Shown here: positions 49,208 to 58,166 of the stretch, piece by piece
Position numbering within the stretch: position 1 is the stretch's first letter
Layout: each line of letters starts with the position of its first letter
Assembly: GCA_965216915.1 (NCBI GenBank)
Contig: CBDCGS010000011.1
Span: forward strand, 1,116,001-1,180,000
Direction: 5' to 3'
Source of the DNA: CBDCGS01 sp965216915
GTDB lineage: Bacteria; Pseudomonadota; Alphaproteobacteria; UBA828
DNA length: 64,000 nucleotides
Program-made: the position numbers and the translations under genes
The notes under the pieces: generated by a model
Told to the model about the DNA's origin: nothing
What the model saw: only the letters and a program-made list of their open reading frames with translations
The model's database searches: none

Positions 49208-50317
49208 ATGGGCGTCGACCCGACATCCGGTGGTGACCCCCGGCCTCTCCGCCGCGGCTGGACCACCGGTGCGTGCGCCACGGCCGCGACCCACGCCGCC
49301 TATGTTGGCCTGGTCTCGGGCAAGTTCCCGGATCCCGTGACGATCACGCTTCCCGGTGGGGAGACACCATCCTTCCCCCTGGCCGCCAAGCGCAATGGGC
49401 GGGATCGCGCGAGCGCCGCCGTTCTGAAGGACGCGGGCGACGATCCTGACGTGACCCACGGCGTCCGTATCGAGGTCACCATCGCCGCGCGCCGGGCCGG
49501 CGCGGGCATCACGTTTGTTGCCGGCGACGGCGTGGGCACCGTGACGCGGCCCGGCCTGCCTGTGCCTCCAGGCGAGCCGGCGATCAATCCCGGACCGCGC
49601 CGCATGATGGAACGCGAGATCGGACGGCTGGCATCGAGTCTGGGCGGCCCGCCGGATGTCGAGGTGACCGTCGCGATACCGGGCGGTGCCGCCCTTGCCG
49701 CGCGCACGATGAACGGCCGGCTCGGCATCGTCGGCGGTCTGTCGGTGCTCGGCACGAGCGGGATCGTCAAGCCTTACTCGTGCGCCGCATGGGTCGCGTC
49801 GATCCACCAAGGCATCGACGTCGCCGTGGCGGAGGGATTGCCTCACCTCGCGGGGGCGACGGGCCGTGGTTCCGAGGCCGCTGTTCAGCGCCTCTACAAG
49901 CTCCCGGAGCGTGCGTTGATCGACATGGGCGATTTCGCCGGTGCGATGCTGAAATATCTGCGCACTCGCCCGGTCGCCCGTGTCACCATTGCAGGCGGCT
50001 TTGGAAAGATCGCCAAGCTCGCGCAAGGGCGCATGGACCTCCGCGCCAACCAAGGCACCATCGATCTCGATCGGCTGTGCGCGACGTACGCTGCGGTTGG
50101 TGGCGGCGCGGCGGACCTCGCCGAGGCGCGCCAGGCGCGAACCGCGAATGAGGTGCTCGCCATCGCAAGCCGCACACGGCTCGCGCTTGCCGATGCGATC
50201 GCCCAAGACGCGCAGGCGCGCGCGTACGCCGTGATGGGGGGTGCGGAGGCGACGGCCGATCTCGATGTGGTGATTTTCGACCGTGACGGCACCGTCATCG
50301 GCCGGGCCGGGCCCTAA
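49208..50317 (+). CDS. cbiD: Cobalt-precorrin-5B (C1)-methyltransferase
   Basis: Performs the C1 methylation of the corrin ring in the early-cobalt route; CobF does the equivalent step in the oxygen-dependent route. The 369-residue protein has LRRGWTTGACATAATHAAY at the N-terminus and the family blocks NPGPRRMMEREI, GGLSVLGTSGIVKPYS and VTIAGGFGKIAKLAQG. The ATG at 49208 gives MGVDPTSGG. Its 3' end overlaps cobK by 35 bases. Confidence 0.93.
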   Translation: MGVDPTSGGDPRPLRRGWTTGACATAATHAAYVGLVSGKFPDPVTITLPGGETPSFPLAAKRNGRDRASAAVLKDAGDDPDVTHGVRIEVTIAARRAGAGITFVAGDGVGTVTRPGLPVPPGEPAINPGPRRMMEREIGRLASSLGGPPDVEVTVAIPGGAALAARTMNGRLGIVGGLSVLGTSGIVKPYSCAAWVASIHQGIDVAVAEGLPHLAGATGRGSEAAVQRLYKLPERALIDMGDFAGAMLKYLRTRPVARVTIAGGFGKIAKLAQGRMDLRANQGTIDLDRLCATYAAVGGGAADLAEARQARTANEVLAIASRTRLALADAIAQDAQARAYAVMGGAEATADLDVVIFDRDGTVIGRAGP

Positions 50318-51074
50318 GCGCCGCCTCCTGATCCTCGGCGGGACCGCGGACGGGCGTGCCCTCGCGGCCGCGGTGATCGACCGCCTCGGGGACCGGCTCG
50401 AGGTGATCTCCGCGCTCGCCGGGCGGACGCGGGCGCCGCGCCGCCCGCCGGGCGAGGTGAGGATTGGCGGGTTCGGCGGGGCCGAAGGCCTCGCGCGTTA
50501 TCTCCATGAAGCGCAGATCGACTATCTGATCGACGCCACCCACCCGTTCGCGCAAACCATATCCGCCCACGCGGCTCGTGCCGCCGCTTCGCAAGCGACG
50601 CCGCGCGTCGTGCTGCTGCGCGCGCCGCCGCTTTCACGGCCGGGCGATCGGTGGATCGAGGTGGACAGCATGGCCGCCGCACCGGCCGCGATTCCTGAAA
50701 CCGCGGAGCGCGTGCTGCTCGCGACGGGTCAGCGCGGTCTCGTATGTTTCGGCGCGCGGCCCGAGCCCTGGTATCTCGTGCGTCTGATCGAGCCGCCCGC
50801 CGATGCGATCCCGCTCCCGCGGCACCGGCTGATCTTGGCGCGGGCGAGCGACGATCCGGAGGAGGAGCGGGTGCTTCTGGCGGAACATGGGATCGACTGC
50901 ATCGTCATGCGAGAGAGCGGTGGCGCCGCCGCCGAGGCCAAGCTTGTCGCCGCGCGGGGCCTCGGGCTTGCGGTGGTTCTGATCAACCGGCCCGCGCCCC
51001 CGGCCGGGCCGGCGGTCGGGTCGATCGACGCGGCGGTGCGCTGGCTCGCGGCCAAGATCGACGACCGGTCATAG
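50283..51074 (+). CDS. cobK: Precorrin-6A / cobalt-precorrin-6A reductase
   Basis: An NADPH-dependent reductase (CobK/CbiJ) of the corrin ring, 263 residues. The N-terminal Rossmann segment RRLLILGGTADGRALAAA (about 13-30), the DATHPFAQTISAHAARAA motif (about 82-99) and VMRESGGAAAEAKLVAARGLGLAVVLINRP near the C-terminus are characteristic. The start is GTG at 50283, inside the cbiD 3' end. The gene converges with cobM, overlapping it by 6 bases. Confidence 0.92.
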   Translation: MTAPSSAGPGPKRRLLILGGTADGRALAAAVIDRLGDRLEVISALAGRTRAPRRPPGEVRIGGFGGAEGLARYLHEAQIDYLIDATHPFAQTISAHAARAAASQATPRVVLLRAPPLSRPGDRWIEVDSMAAAPAAIPETAERVLLATGQRGLVCFGARPEPWYLVRLIEPPADAIPLPRHRLILARASDDPEEERVLLAEHGIDCIVMRESGGAAAEAKLVAARGLGLAVVLINRPAPPAGPAVGSIDAAVRWLAAKIDDRS

Positions 51075-51833
51075 GTCTCGCTTGGCGCGCAACACGTGGT
51101 GATGCGTCGGGTCGTAGAGCTTGCTGTCCTCGAAGGCCGATGCGTCGAGCACGCGCCCGACCAGGATCAACGCCGTGCGCGTCAGCTTGAGCGCCTTCAC
51201 CTTGCGGTGGATGTCGTCGAGCGTGCCTCGGATGATTTGCTCGTCGGGCCAGCTGACGCGGTAGGCCACGGCCACCGGGCAATCGCCGCCATAGACCGGG
51301 ACGAGCGTGCGCACGACGCGCGCGAGGTTGTTGATCGACAGATGGATCGCAAGGGTCGCGCGGCTTGCCGCGAGGGTTTCGAGCGACTCGCTCGCCGGCA
51401 TGGCGGATGCGCGCACCGCCGTCCGCGTCAGTATCACCGTCTGTGCGACGCCCGGCAGGGTCAGTTCGCGTTCGAGCGCGGCCGCCGCCGCGGCATAGGC
51501 CGGAACGCCCGGCGTGATGTCGAACGGAATGCCGAGGGTTCTCAGCCGCCTCATCTGCTCGGCGATTGCGCCGTAGAGCGAAGGATCGCCCGAATGCACC
51601 CGCGCGACGTCAAGTCCCCGCGCGGTGACTTGAGAGATCTCGTCGATGATCTCGTCGAGGGTGAGCGGTGCGGTGTCGACAATGCGGGCATCGGCCGGTG
51701 CTTCCGCCAGCACCTCGGCGGGCACCAAGGAGCCCGCATAGAGAACGACCGGGCATCGGCGGATCAGGGATAGGCCGCGCACCGTGATCAAATCAGGCGC
51801 ACCGGGGCCCGCGCCGATGAAATGCACCGTCAT
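51069..51833 (-). CDS. cobM: Precorrin-4 / cobalt-precorrin-4 C11-methyltransferase
   Basis: A SAM-dependent methyltransferase (CobM/CbiF) acting at C11, 254 residues. VHFIGAGPGAPDLITVRGLSLI is the SAM-binding N-terminus; VARVHSGDPSLYGAIAEQMR and the ITPGVPAYAAAAAALERELTLPGVAQTVILTR block are diagnostic of this branch. The ATG overlaps the stop of the cbiG-cobJ fusion (ATGA). It is the last gene of the cbiX-cobH-cobL-cobI-cbiG/cobJ-cobM operon. Confidence 0.95.
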   Translation of the reverse strand: MTVHFIGAGPGAPDLITVRGLSLIRRCPVVLYAGSLVPAEVLAEAPADARIVDTAPLTLDEIIDEISQVTARGLDVARVHSGDPSLYGAIAEQMRRLRTLGIPFDITPGVPAYAAAAAALERELTLPGVAQTVILTRTAVRASAMPASESLETLAASRATLAIHLSINNLARVVRTLVPVYGGDCPVAVAYRVSWPDEQIIRGTLDDIHRKVKALKLTRTALILVGRVLDASAFEDSKLYDPTHHHVLRAKRDL

Positions 51834-53635
51834 CGCGCGCGCGCCGCCCTCGACGGCCTGTCCGCGACGGTGTCATAGCCGCGGGGTGTGTAAACCCAAT
51901 GGCAGTCTGTTTGCCCGATCGTCTGGCTCGTCGTGGCGCCGATGATGACGATCGTCAGCATGTCAATCGTCGCCACGTCCAGCGCCGCGAGAGTCGTGAT
52001 TGAAACAGATTCGCCTGGCCGCCCGACGTTGCGCGCGACCACCACCGGGCAAGTGGCGGGCCGGTGCGCGCGCAGGATCGAGAGCGCGGATTGTAGAAGG
52101 TCGCGCCGGCTTCGCGAGGCAGGGTTGTAGAGCGCGACGACGAAGTCGGCCTCCGCCGCCGCCGTCAAGCGGCGCTCGATCGTTTCGCGCGCCGTCAGAA
52201 GGTCCGAGAGCGAGATCGCGCAGAAATCGTGGCCGAGCGGCGCGCCGGCCCGCGCCGCGGCCGCCTGCATCGCGCTGATCCCCGGTTCCAGGGTGATCTC
52301 CATGCGGCGGGCGGCAGGGTGGCTCGACAAGGCTTCGAGCAGCAGCGAGGCCATGCCATAGATCCCCGCATCGCCGGACGACACCAGCGCCACCCGCCGC
52401 CCGGACGCGGCAAGGGCGAGCGCATGCTGCACGCGGTCGGCCTCCGCGCCGAGCGGAAACGCATGCCGCGTTTGATCCGCGCGCGCGCCGATTTGGTCGA
52501 GGTAAAGGCCGTAGCCGACGAGATCGGTGGCACCGGAGAGCGCGGCGGCGGCCGCCGGTGTTCGCCAGCCGGGCGCGCCCGGCCCGAGGCCGACAACAGT
52601 CACGCGCCCCCGCCCGCGTCCGACCAGGGAGGGGTCGATGACATCCGGTGCCCGCGCGATCGCGCAGGTCGCTCGCGCGCCCCGCTGCTTCTCTACGGCC
52701 AACACGGCGGCATCGCCCGCGCATGCGAGCGCGGCCGCCTCCGCGACGCCATGGCAGCCGACCGCCTGGAACACCACGTCGGAGGGGTTCGCAAGGCGTG
52801 GCGTCTCCTCCTCGAGACGCGCCGCATCGAAGAAGCGCAGGGGGACGCCGAAGTGATCCGCCGCCGCCAAGATTGCGGGCTCGTCGGCCTTGAGGTCGAG
52901 CGAGCCCACACACGCCACGGCGAGCGGGCTGAGCCCGGCGCGCTCGAGCGCACGCGCGACAAGCGCGATCACCGCGTCAGCGTTCGCGCCGCGCTCGCAC
53001 CCGATGCCGAGCGCGAGCACGCCCGGGTGCAGTACCACATCGCTTGATCGGCGCGTGCTGTCGGTAACCCGGATCTCCCGTTCGCCGTCATCGGAAAGGA
53101 TCGCCCGGCCCGCGGTGAGCCAATCGGCGTTGCCGGCCTCGACCACGAGGCGCACGGGGGCGTCGCGCAACAACGCCGCCGTCACGGTCTTGACGCGGGC
53201 ACCGGGCGCGACGCGCCAGCCCGGTGGCGGCGCGTCGAGCGCGAATCCGAGCCGTCGGTCGCTCGCAGTTGTCACCGCCGCGTGCACGCCAAGCCCGCGC
53301 GCGAGTGTGCGGGCGAGGGTGTTGGCGCCGTGATGTCCCCCGAGCAGAGGGACAACGGCAGCGCCGTCCGGTGAGACGACGACGACCGGCGGCTCGGCAT
53401 GCTTGTCGTCGAGCAGCGGCGCAAGGGCGCGGATCGCGATCCCCGCCGCGCAAACGCCGATGATGGGTGTGCCGGCTGCGAACAGAGCCCGAAGATGCGC
53501 GGCAAACCCGTCGAAGTGAACCGCCGCCTCGGCCGACGGAGGCGCGTGAATCGCGGCGCCTGGGACCAGCGTCGCCAGGCGCCGCGCAAGCGCACCGCCT
53601 CCGGTATCGAGAACCACGATCGCGGGGGCGGTCAT
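51830..53635 (-). CDS. cobJ: CbiG-CobJ fusion: cobalt-precorrin-5A hydrolase / precorrin-3B C17-methyltransferase
   Basis: A 601-residue two-domain protein (positions below count from two residues upstream). The N-terminal part (to about 330) is a complete CbiG: IIGVCAAGIAIRALAPLL, VVPLLGGHHGANTLAR and the C-terminal CobE-like half with LGIGCERGANADAV. The C-terminal part (about 346-585) is CobJ/CbiH, with VTVVGLGPGAPGWRTPAA, VSSGDAGIYGMASLLLE and LYNPASRSRRDLLQ. CbiG opens the lactone ring and releases acetaldehyde in the early-cobalt route; CobJ/CbiH contracts the ring with C17 methylation. The ATG at 53635 overlaps the cobI stop. Confidence 0.92.
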   Translation of the reverse strand: MTAPAIVVLDTGGGALARRLATLVPGAAIHAPPSAEAAVHFDGFAAHLRALFAAGTPIIGVCAAGIAIRALAPLLDDKHAEPPVVVVSPDGAAVVPLLGGHHGANTLARTLARGLGVHAAVTTASDRRLGFALDAPPPGWRVAPGARVKTVTAALLRDAPVRLVVEAGNADWLTAGRAILSDDGEREIRVTDSTRRSSDVVLHPGVLALGIGCERGANADAVIALVARALERAGLSPLAVACVGSLDLKADEPAILAAADHFGVPLRFFDAARLEEETPRLANPSDVVFQAVGCHGVAEAAALACAGDAAVLAVEKQRGARATCAIARAPDVIDPSLVGRGRGRVTVVGLGPGAPGWRTPAAAAALSGATDLVGYGLYLDQIGARADQTRHAFPLGAEADRVQHALALAASGRRVALVSSGDAGIYGMASLLLEALSSHPAARRMEITLEPGISAMQAAAARAGAPLGHDFCAISLSDLLTARETIERRLTAAAEADFVVALYNPASRSRRDLLQSALSILRAHRPATCPVVVARNVGRPGESVSITTLAALDVATIDMLTIVIIGATTSQTIGQTDCHWVYTPRGYDTVADRPSRAARAR

Positions 53636-54336
53636 CGCCACGCCACGCCCCGCCGATGAACCAGGATCATCGAGAAATAGGGTGCCGGTGCCGCGACCGC
53701 GGCGAGCGGCAGCACCCGCTCGGCCGCCATGGTCGCACGCTCGACATAGCGGGCCCGATCAAGCAGCCCGGCCTCCCGAAGCACGCTGCGAACTTTGTCG
53801 AGGTGCCGGCCCACTTTGATGACGCACGCGGCATCGCATGCCGCGAGGCGCTCCTTCAACGTCGCTTCATTGAGCGGAGCCGGGAGGATGGTCAACACGT
53901 CGTTGCGCGCTGCAAGCGGGATCGCGAGCGTCGAGGCGCATGCCATCGGCGACGACACGCCGGGAACCACCACGACGCGGTTCGCGGAGGCCAAACGTTC
54001 GAACAGGTAGAGGAAGGAGCCGTAGAAGAAGGGATCGCCCTCGCACAGCACCGCGGCGTCGCGCCCCTCCGCGAGCCACCCCGTAAGCGTGTGCGCCGCC
54101 TCCGAGTAGACATCGGGCGCGGGGAAGCGCGCGGCATCGAGCGGCATACGGATCACGATCTCTTCCTGGCCGCCGGGGAGGTGCGGCGCAGCGATCGCGC
54201 GCGCGAGAGACGCGCCATCAGGCGGCGCGGGATAGGCGATGAGCGGAACCTCGCGCAGGATGCGCGCCGCCTTGAGGGTCAGTAGCTCGGGATCCCCCGG
54301 GCCAAGCCCGACGCCATAGAGCGTGCCTTGGCTCAT
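53632..54336 (-). CDS. cobI: Precorrin-2 / cobalt-precorrin-2 C20-methyltransferase
   Basis: A SAM-dependent methyltransferase (CobI/CbiL) of 234 residues, adding the C20 methyl group. The start TLYGVGLGPGDPELLTLKAARIL is diagnostic, followed by VLCEGDPFFYGSFLYLFERL. The ATG at 54336 overlaps the cobL stop (ATGA); upstream in-frame codons fall inside cobL and are rejected. It lies third in the operon. Confidence 0.95.
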   Translation of the reverse strand: MSQGTLYGVGLGPGDPELLTLKAARILREVPLIAYPAPPDGASLARAIAAPHLPGGQEEIVIRMPLDAARFPAPDVYSEAAHTLTGWLAEGRDAAVLCEGDPFFYGSFLYLFERLASANRVVVVPGVSSPMACASTLAIPLAARNDVLTILPAPLNEATLKERLAACDAACVIKVGRHLDKVRSVLREAGLLDRARYVERATMAAERVLPLAAVAAPAPYFSMILVHRRGVAWR

Positions 54337-55544
54337 GGCTTGACCAGGGTGAGCTGGGTGACCGGCATCAGCGGCCGCCACGCGAGTGTGTCGCCGACCG
54401 GGCGTGCGCGCGAGATCGCGATGCGGCACATGGTCCCGTCTGCCTTGGCGCACCACGTGGCGAGCGTCGCCTCGCTCTCGAGAGTGACCGCATTCGCGAC
54501 CAAGCGTCCGCCCGGCTTGAGCCGTGTCCAGCAGGTCTCGACCACGCCTGGAGAAGACACGCCACCCCCGATGAATACGGCGTCGGGCTCCGGCAACGGC
54601 GCGAGCGCCTCGGGCGCGACACCGTGCTCCACGGCGAGGCGCGGCACGCCGAGCGCGCTCGCATTGCGCGCGATCGTCGCACAGCGGGCCGCCTCGCGCT
54701 CTATGGCGACCGCTTCGGTGCGCCGGTCACTCAGCAACCATTCGATGGAAACCGAGCCTGCGCCGGCCCCCACGTCCCACAAGAGCTCGCCCGGCCTTGG
54801 CGAGAGCGCGGAGATCGTTTGAACACGTACCTCACGCTTGGTGAGCTGCCCGTCGGATTCGAACGCCCGGTCCGGCAGCCCGGGTGCGCCACTGAAGCGT
54901 TTGACTCGCGTGATGGTCGATGCGGCGCAATCGATGGCGATCGTGTTCAAGTCTGCGACCCGCGGCGTCTCCCAGTCGCATGCGCGGCTTTCATGAACAC
55001 GCTCCTTGTCGCCCCCCATGTGGGCGAACACGGAGATCGTGCTCTCGCCATAGCCCGCATCGCACAGAAGCGACGCGACCGCCGCCGGCGTGGTTCCGTC
55101 ATGAGACAGCGCAAGAAGACGCTGTCCCGGCGCGAGGTAGGCGCGGAGCGTCTCGATCGGCCGGCCGTGGAGCGTCAGCCCCTCAAAGCGCCCATAGGAC
55201 CAGCCGAGCCGCGCTTGCGCCAGACTAAAGGCCGACGCGGTTGGGATGACGGTCATCTCCGCGGGGTCGAACGCCCGGGCGAGCGTAACGCCGATGCCGA
55301 AGCACATGGGATCGCCCGTCGCGAGCACGACGACGCGCGCGCCGCGCCGCGCCGCGATCTCGTCGACGGTGTCCAGCAGCGGCCTGCGCCAGGTGAGGCG
55401 CTCGGCGCCGCCCGACGGCACCATCGCGAGGTGCCGCTCACCACCCACGAGCACGTCGGCTGTGTCGATCAGGGCGCGTGCTGCCGGCGCAAGCGCCTCT
55501 AGACCATCCTCGCCGATGCCGACGAGCGAGAGCCAAGGTGTCAT
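54333..55544 (-). CDS. cobL: Precorrin-6Y C5,15-methyltransferase (decarboxylating), CbiE-CbiT fusion
   Basis: A 403-residue bifunctional enzyme. The N-terminal CbiE-like domain (WLSLVGIGEDGLEALAPAARALI, VLATGDPMCFGIG) methylates C5. The C-terminal CbiT-like domain (about 210-395; LLWDVGAGAGSVSIEWLL and PEPDAVFIGGG) methylates C15 and decarboxylates. The ATG shares one base with the cobH stop (TGATG). The fused form is usual for CobL in this group. Confidence 0.95.
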   Translation of the reverse strand: MTPWLSLVGIGEDGLEALAPAARALIDTADVLVGGERHLAMVPSGGAERLTWRRPLLDTVDEIAARRGARVVVLATGDPMCFGIGVTLARAFDPAEMTVIPTASAFSLAQARLGWSYGRFEGLTLHGRPIETLRAYLAPGQRLLALSHDGTTPAAVASLLCDAGYGESTISVFAHMGGDKERVHESRACDWETPRVADLNTIAIDCAASTITRVKRFSGAPGLPDRAFESDGQLTKREVRVQTISALSPRPGELLWDVGAGAGSVSIEWLLSDRRTEAVAIEREAARCATIARNASALGVPRLAVEHGVAPEALAPLPEPDAVFIGGGVSSPGVVETCWTRLKPGGRLVANAVTLESEATLATWCAKADGTMCRIAISRARPVGDTLAWRPLMPVTQLTLVKP

Positions 55545-56185
55545 CAGCCACCCCCTGCGTCGTCGTGCGGGGTGCCGAGCGCGTTCACGGCGGCGGCGAC
55601 GATCGCGCTGCCGCCGCGCCGGCCGCGAACAACGAGACTGGGGAGGCCGCGGCTATCGGCGACAAGCGCGTCTTTGGCTTCCACGGCCCCGACGAAGCCG
55701 GGCGGGGCCGCGATGAGCGCCGCCGGTTTCGGCGCGCCCGCGTCGATCAACTCCAGAAGGCGGAAAAGGGCGGTCGGGGCATTGCCGATCGCGCAGACCG
55801 CGCCGTCGAGGTGGTCGCGCCACAGGTCGATCGCCGCGGCGGAGCGCGTGGTGCCGCGCGCCGCGGCATCGGGCGCAACCCGCGGATCATCGAGCGCGCA
55901 TATCACCGGGTTGTCGGCCGGCAGGCGCGACGGCGTGATTCCATGCGCGGTCATGCGGCTGTCGACCAGCACGGGCGCCCCGCTTCTGAGCGCGCGCGAC
56001 GCGGCGCCTGCCACATCGCCGGTCCAGGCGATCGCCTCGGCGAGGTCGGTCATGCCGCAGGCGTGGATCATGCGCGTGACGACCGGCACCAGCGCGGGTG
56101 GGAACGCGCCGAGCGCCGTTTCCTTGCGGATGATGGCGAAGGATTGCCGCGTGATGGCCGCCGGATCACGCTCGTAGTCAATCAT
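55544..56185 (-). CDS. cobH: Precorrin-8X methylmutase
   Basis: Moves the methyl group from C11 to C12 to form (hydrogeno/cobalt) cobyrinic acid. The 213-residue protein starts MIDYERDPAAITRQSFAIIRKE, the family start. VTRMIHACGM includes the catalytic His near residue 43, and APPGFVGAVEAKDAL near the C-terminus is diagnostic. ATG at 56185 is used; ATG at 56188 is equally possible. The start lies inside the 3' end of cbiX, overlapping its His-coding tail. Confidence 0.94.
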   Translation of the reverse strand: MIDYERDPAAITRQSFAIIRKETALGAFPPALVPVVTRMIHACGMTDLAEAIAWTGDVAGAASRALRSGAPVLVDSRMTAHGITPSRLPADNPVICALDDPRVAPDAAARGTTRSAAAIDLWRDHLDGAVCAIGNAPTALFRLLELIDAGAPKPAALIAAPPGFVGAVEAKDALVADSRGLPSLVVRGRRGGSAIVAAAVNALGTPHDDAGGG

Positions 56186-57089
56186 CATGGTGGTGATGGT
56201 GGTGATGTCCGTGATCGCCGTCGGTGCCGATGCCTTCGACGTGATGATGGTGCCCCACCTGCGGTGCGCCATGATCCGCCTCATATCCGATGATCTGCTC
56301 GCGATATTTGCAGAGCTGGCAGTTCATTCGATTGTCGCCGTCGGCAATCTCGGTGAGCCGCGCGAGGAAGGTATCGACCACCAGCGGATGGTCGTTGAGG
56401 TAGGGCGCTTTGACGAAGGTGATCGCCGGGTGGGCGGCGGCGACCTCGTCGGCGGCGTCGTAGATGCGCGTCACCAGCACGCCGGTGAACAGGAAGTAAG
56501 GAAACACGACTATCCGGCGAAAGCCGAGCCGGGCGAACCGCTCCAGCGCGGGTGCGACGCGCGGATGGGCGACGCCGCTGAAGCAGATCCCCGACCAGCC
56601 GAAGCCCATCCCCTCGCCCAGCATGCGGGCGACCTTGGCGATGTTCGAATTGGCGTCGGAATCCGAGGTTCCCCGGCCGACCACGACAAGCACCGTCTCG
56701 CCTCGCTGCGCGGGGTCCGGGGCGTCGACACTGTCGATCCGCTCGGCAGCCGCCTGCAACAGCCGAGGATCGATCGCCAGATCGCGGCCATATCGGATCG
56801 TGAGCTCCGGGTGGTCGGCTGCGTAGTTGTTGAGCACCGACGGAATGTCGTTCTTGGCATGTCCCGCTGCGAACAGCATGCCGGGAACCGCGTCGATCGC
56901 CCGCACGCCAGCCTCGCGCAGCGCATCGAGACGCGTGCCGATGGTGGGACGGGCGAACTCGAGAAAGCCATGGCTCACCGCGCGCTCCGGCAGCCGCTCG
57001 GCAACCCGCTGCGCAAGGCGTTCGAACTCGGTGATGGCGGCATCGTCGCGGCTGCCGTGACCACACAGGAGGATCGCCGGCGCGCTCAT
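56178..57089 (-). CDS. cbiX: Sirohydrochlorin cobaltochelatase CbiX (long form) with His-rich tail
   Basis: Inserts cobalt early, into sirohydrochlorin or a related precorrin-2 derivative. The 303-residue protein has two chelatase halves: ILLCGHGSRDDAAITEF with MLFAAGHAKNDIPSVLN, and VLVVVGRGTSDSDANSN with FPYFLFTGVLVTRI. The C-terminus carries MNCQLC (C257, C260), known in CbiX as an Fe-S site, followed by HHHH at 280-283 and a run of seven His at 295-301 ending in Asp-Asp. The tail probably buffers cobalt. It heads the minus-strand cob operon and is divergent from cobD. Confidence 0.94.
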   Translation of the reverse strand: MSAPAILLCGHGSRDDAAITEFERLAQRVAERLPERAVSHGFLEFARPTIGTRLDALREAGVRAIDAVPGMLFAAGHAKNDIPSVLNNYAADHPELTIRYGRDLAIDPRLLQAAAERIDSVDAPDPAQRGETVLVVVGRGTSDSDANSNIAKVARMLGEGMGFGWSGICFSGVAHPRVAPALERFARLGFRRIVVFPYFLFTGVLVTRIYDAADEVAAAHPAITFVKAPYLNDHPLVVDTFLARLTEIADGDNRMNCQLCKYREQIIGYEADHGAPQVGHHHHVEGIGTDGDHGHHHHHHHDD

Positions 57090-57145
57090 CGGAGTGGCGC
57101 CAATCGTTCATTGACCCTTAACATCGCTCTTTCCATCCTCGCGTT

Positions 57146-58153
57146 ATGATCTTTTTCGGTTCGCCCGGCTCGATTGCCGCGATCGACTGGTCGTTCGGGC
57201 CCGGAGCGCCGCTTCTGTTGTTGTTTGCGCTCGTACTCGATGCCCTGATCGGTGATCCGGCCTGGTTCCCACACCCGATTCGGCTGCTCGGCAGTATCAC
57301 GGCCTTGCTCGATCGCCGCCTCAACCGTGCGCACCGGGGCGATGCCGATCGCGTGATGCGCGGCGCCATCGCTGTGGTGGCGGTGGTCGGCGCGAGCGCA
57401 CTCGCCGGGTGGGCCATCGCCGCTTTCGCGCGCGAGATCGCCTGGGGCTGGTGCCTCGAGCTCGCGGTCGTGACGCTGCTCGTCGCGCAACGGAACCTGT
57501 TTGATCATGTGCTTCGGGTGGCGCGCGCGCTGCGGCGAGGCGGGCTCGAGCCGGGCCGCGACGCGGTGCGCCACATCGTCGGGCGCGACGTGCGGCTGCT
57601 CGACGAGCACGGTGTCGCGCGCTCCGCGATCGAAAGCTGCGCCGAGAACTACGCGGACGGCGTGGTGGCGCCCATCTTTTGGTACCTGCTCCTCGGCCTG
57701 CCGGGCCTCGCGGCCTACAAGGCGATCAACACGATGGACAGCATGATCGGCCACAAGAGCCCGCGCCATCAGGCGTTTGGTCTGGTCGCCGCGCGCCTCG
57801 ACGATGCCGTCAATTGGCTCCCGGCGCGACTCAGCGGGACCTTGATCGCCGCTGCGGCGATCTTCCTGCCGGCCGCCTCTCCGGGTGCTGCGCTGCGCAC
57901 GATGGTGCGCGACGCCCGCAAGCACGTCTCGCCAAACGCGGGCTGGCCCGAGGCGGCGATGGCGGGCGCGCTCGGGCTTGCGCTGCTCGGGCCGCGCCGC
58001 TACGGCGACGAGGCGCCCACGGGTGCCTGGCTCGGCGACGGGCGCGCCCGCGCCACGCCGGGAGACATCCGCCGGGCCTTGTTTCTTTTCGGGATCGCCT
58101 GCGTGCTCGCGGCGGCATTGGTTGCCGTGATCGGCTTCCTTGCGGGCCTTTGA
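57146..58153 (+). CDS. cobD: Adenosylcobinamide-phosphate synthase
   Basis: An inner-membrane enzyme (CobD/CbiB) that attaches aminopropanol or its phosphate to adenosylcobyric acid. The 335-residue protein has several membrane segments, DALIGDPAWFPHPIRLLG near residue 32, ESCAENYADGVVAPIFWYLLLGLPGLAAYKAINTMDSMIGH near residue 160 and the C-terminal hydrophobic helix. ATG at 57146 is used; no clear ribosome binding site is visible. It converges with cobQ, 13 bases apart. Confidence 0.93.
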   Translation: MIFFGSPGSIAAIDWSFGPGAPLLLLFALVLDALIGDPAWFPHPIRLLGSITALLDRRLNRAHRGDADRVMRGAIAVVAVVGASALAGWAIAAFAREIAWGWCLELAVVTLLVAQRNLFDHVLRVARALRRGGLEPGRDAVRHIVGRDVRLLDEHGVARSAIESCAENYADGVVAPIFWYLLLGLPGLAAYKAINTMDSMIGHKSPRHQAFGLVAARLDDAVNWLPARLSGTLIAAAAIFLPAASPGAALRTMVRDARKHVSPNAGWPEAAMAGALGLALLGPRRYGDEAPTGAWLGDGRARATPGDIRRALFLFGIACVLAAALVAVIGFLAGL

Positions 58154-58166
58154 GTGGCGCCTCGGC

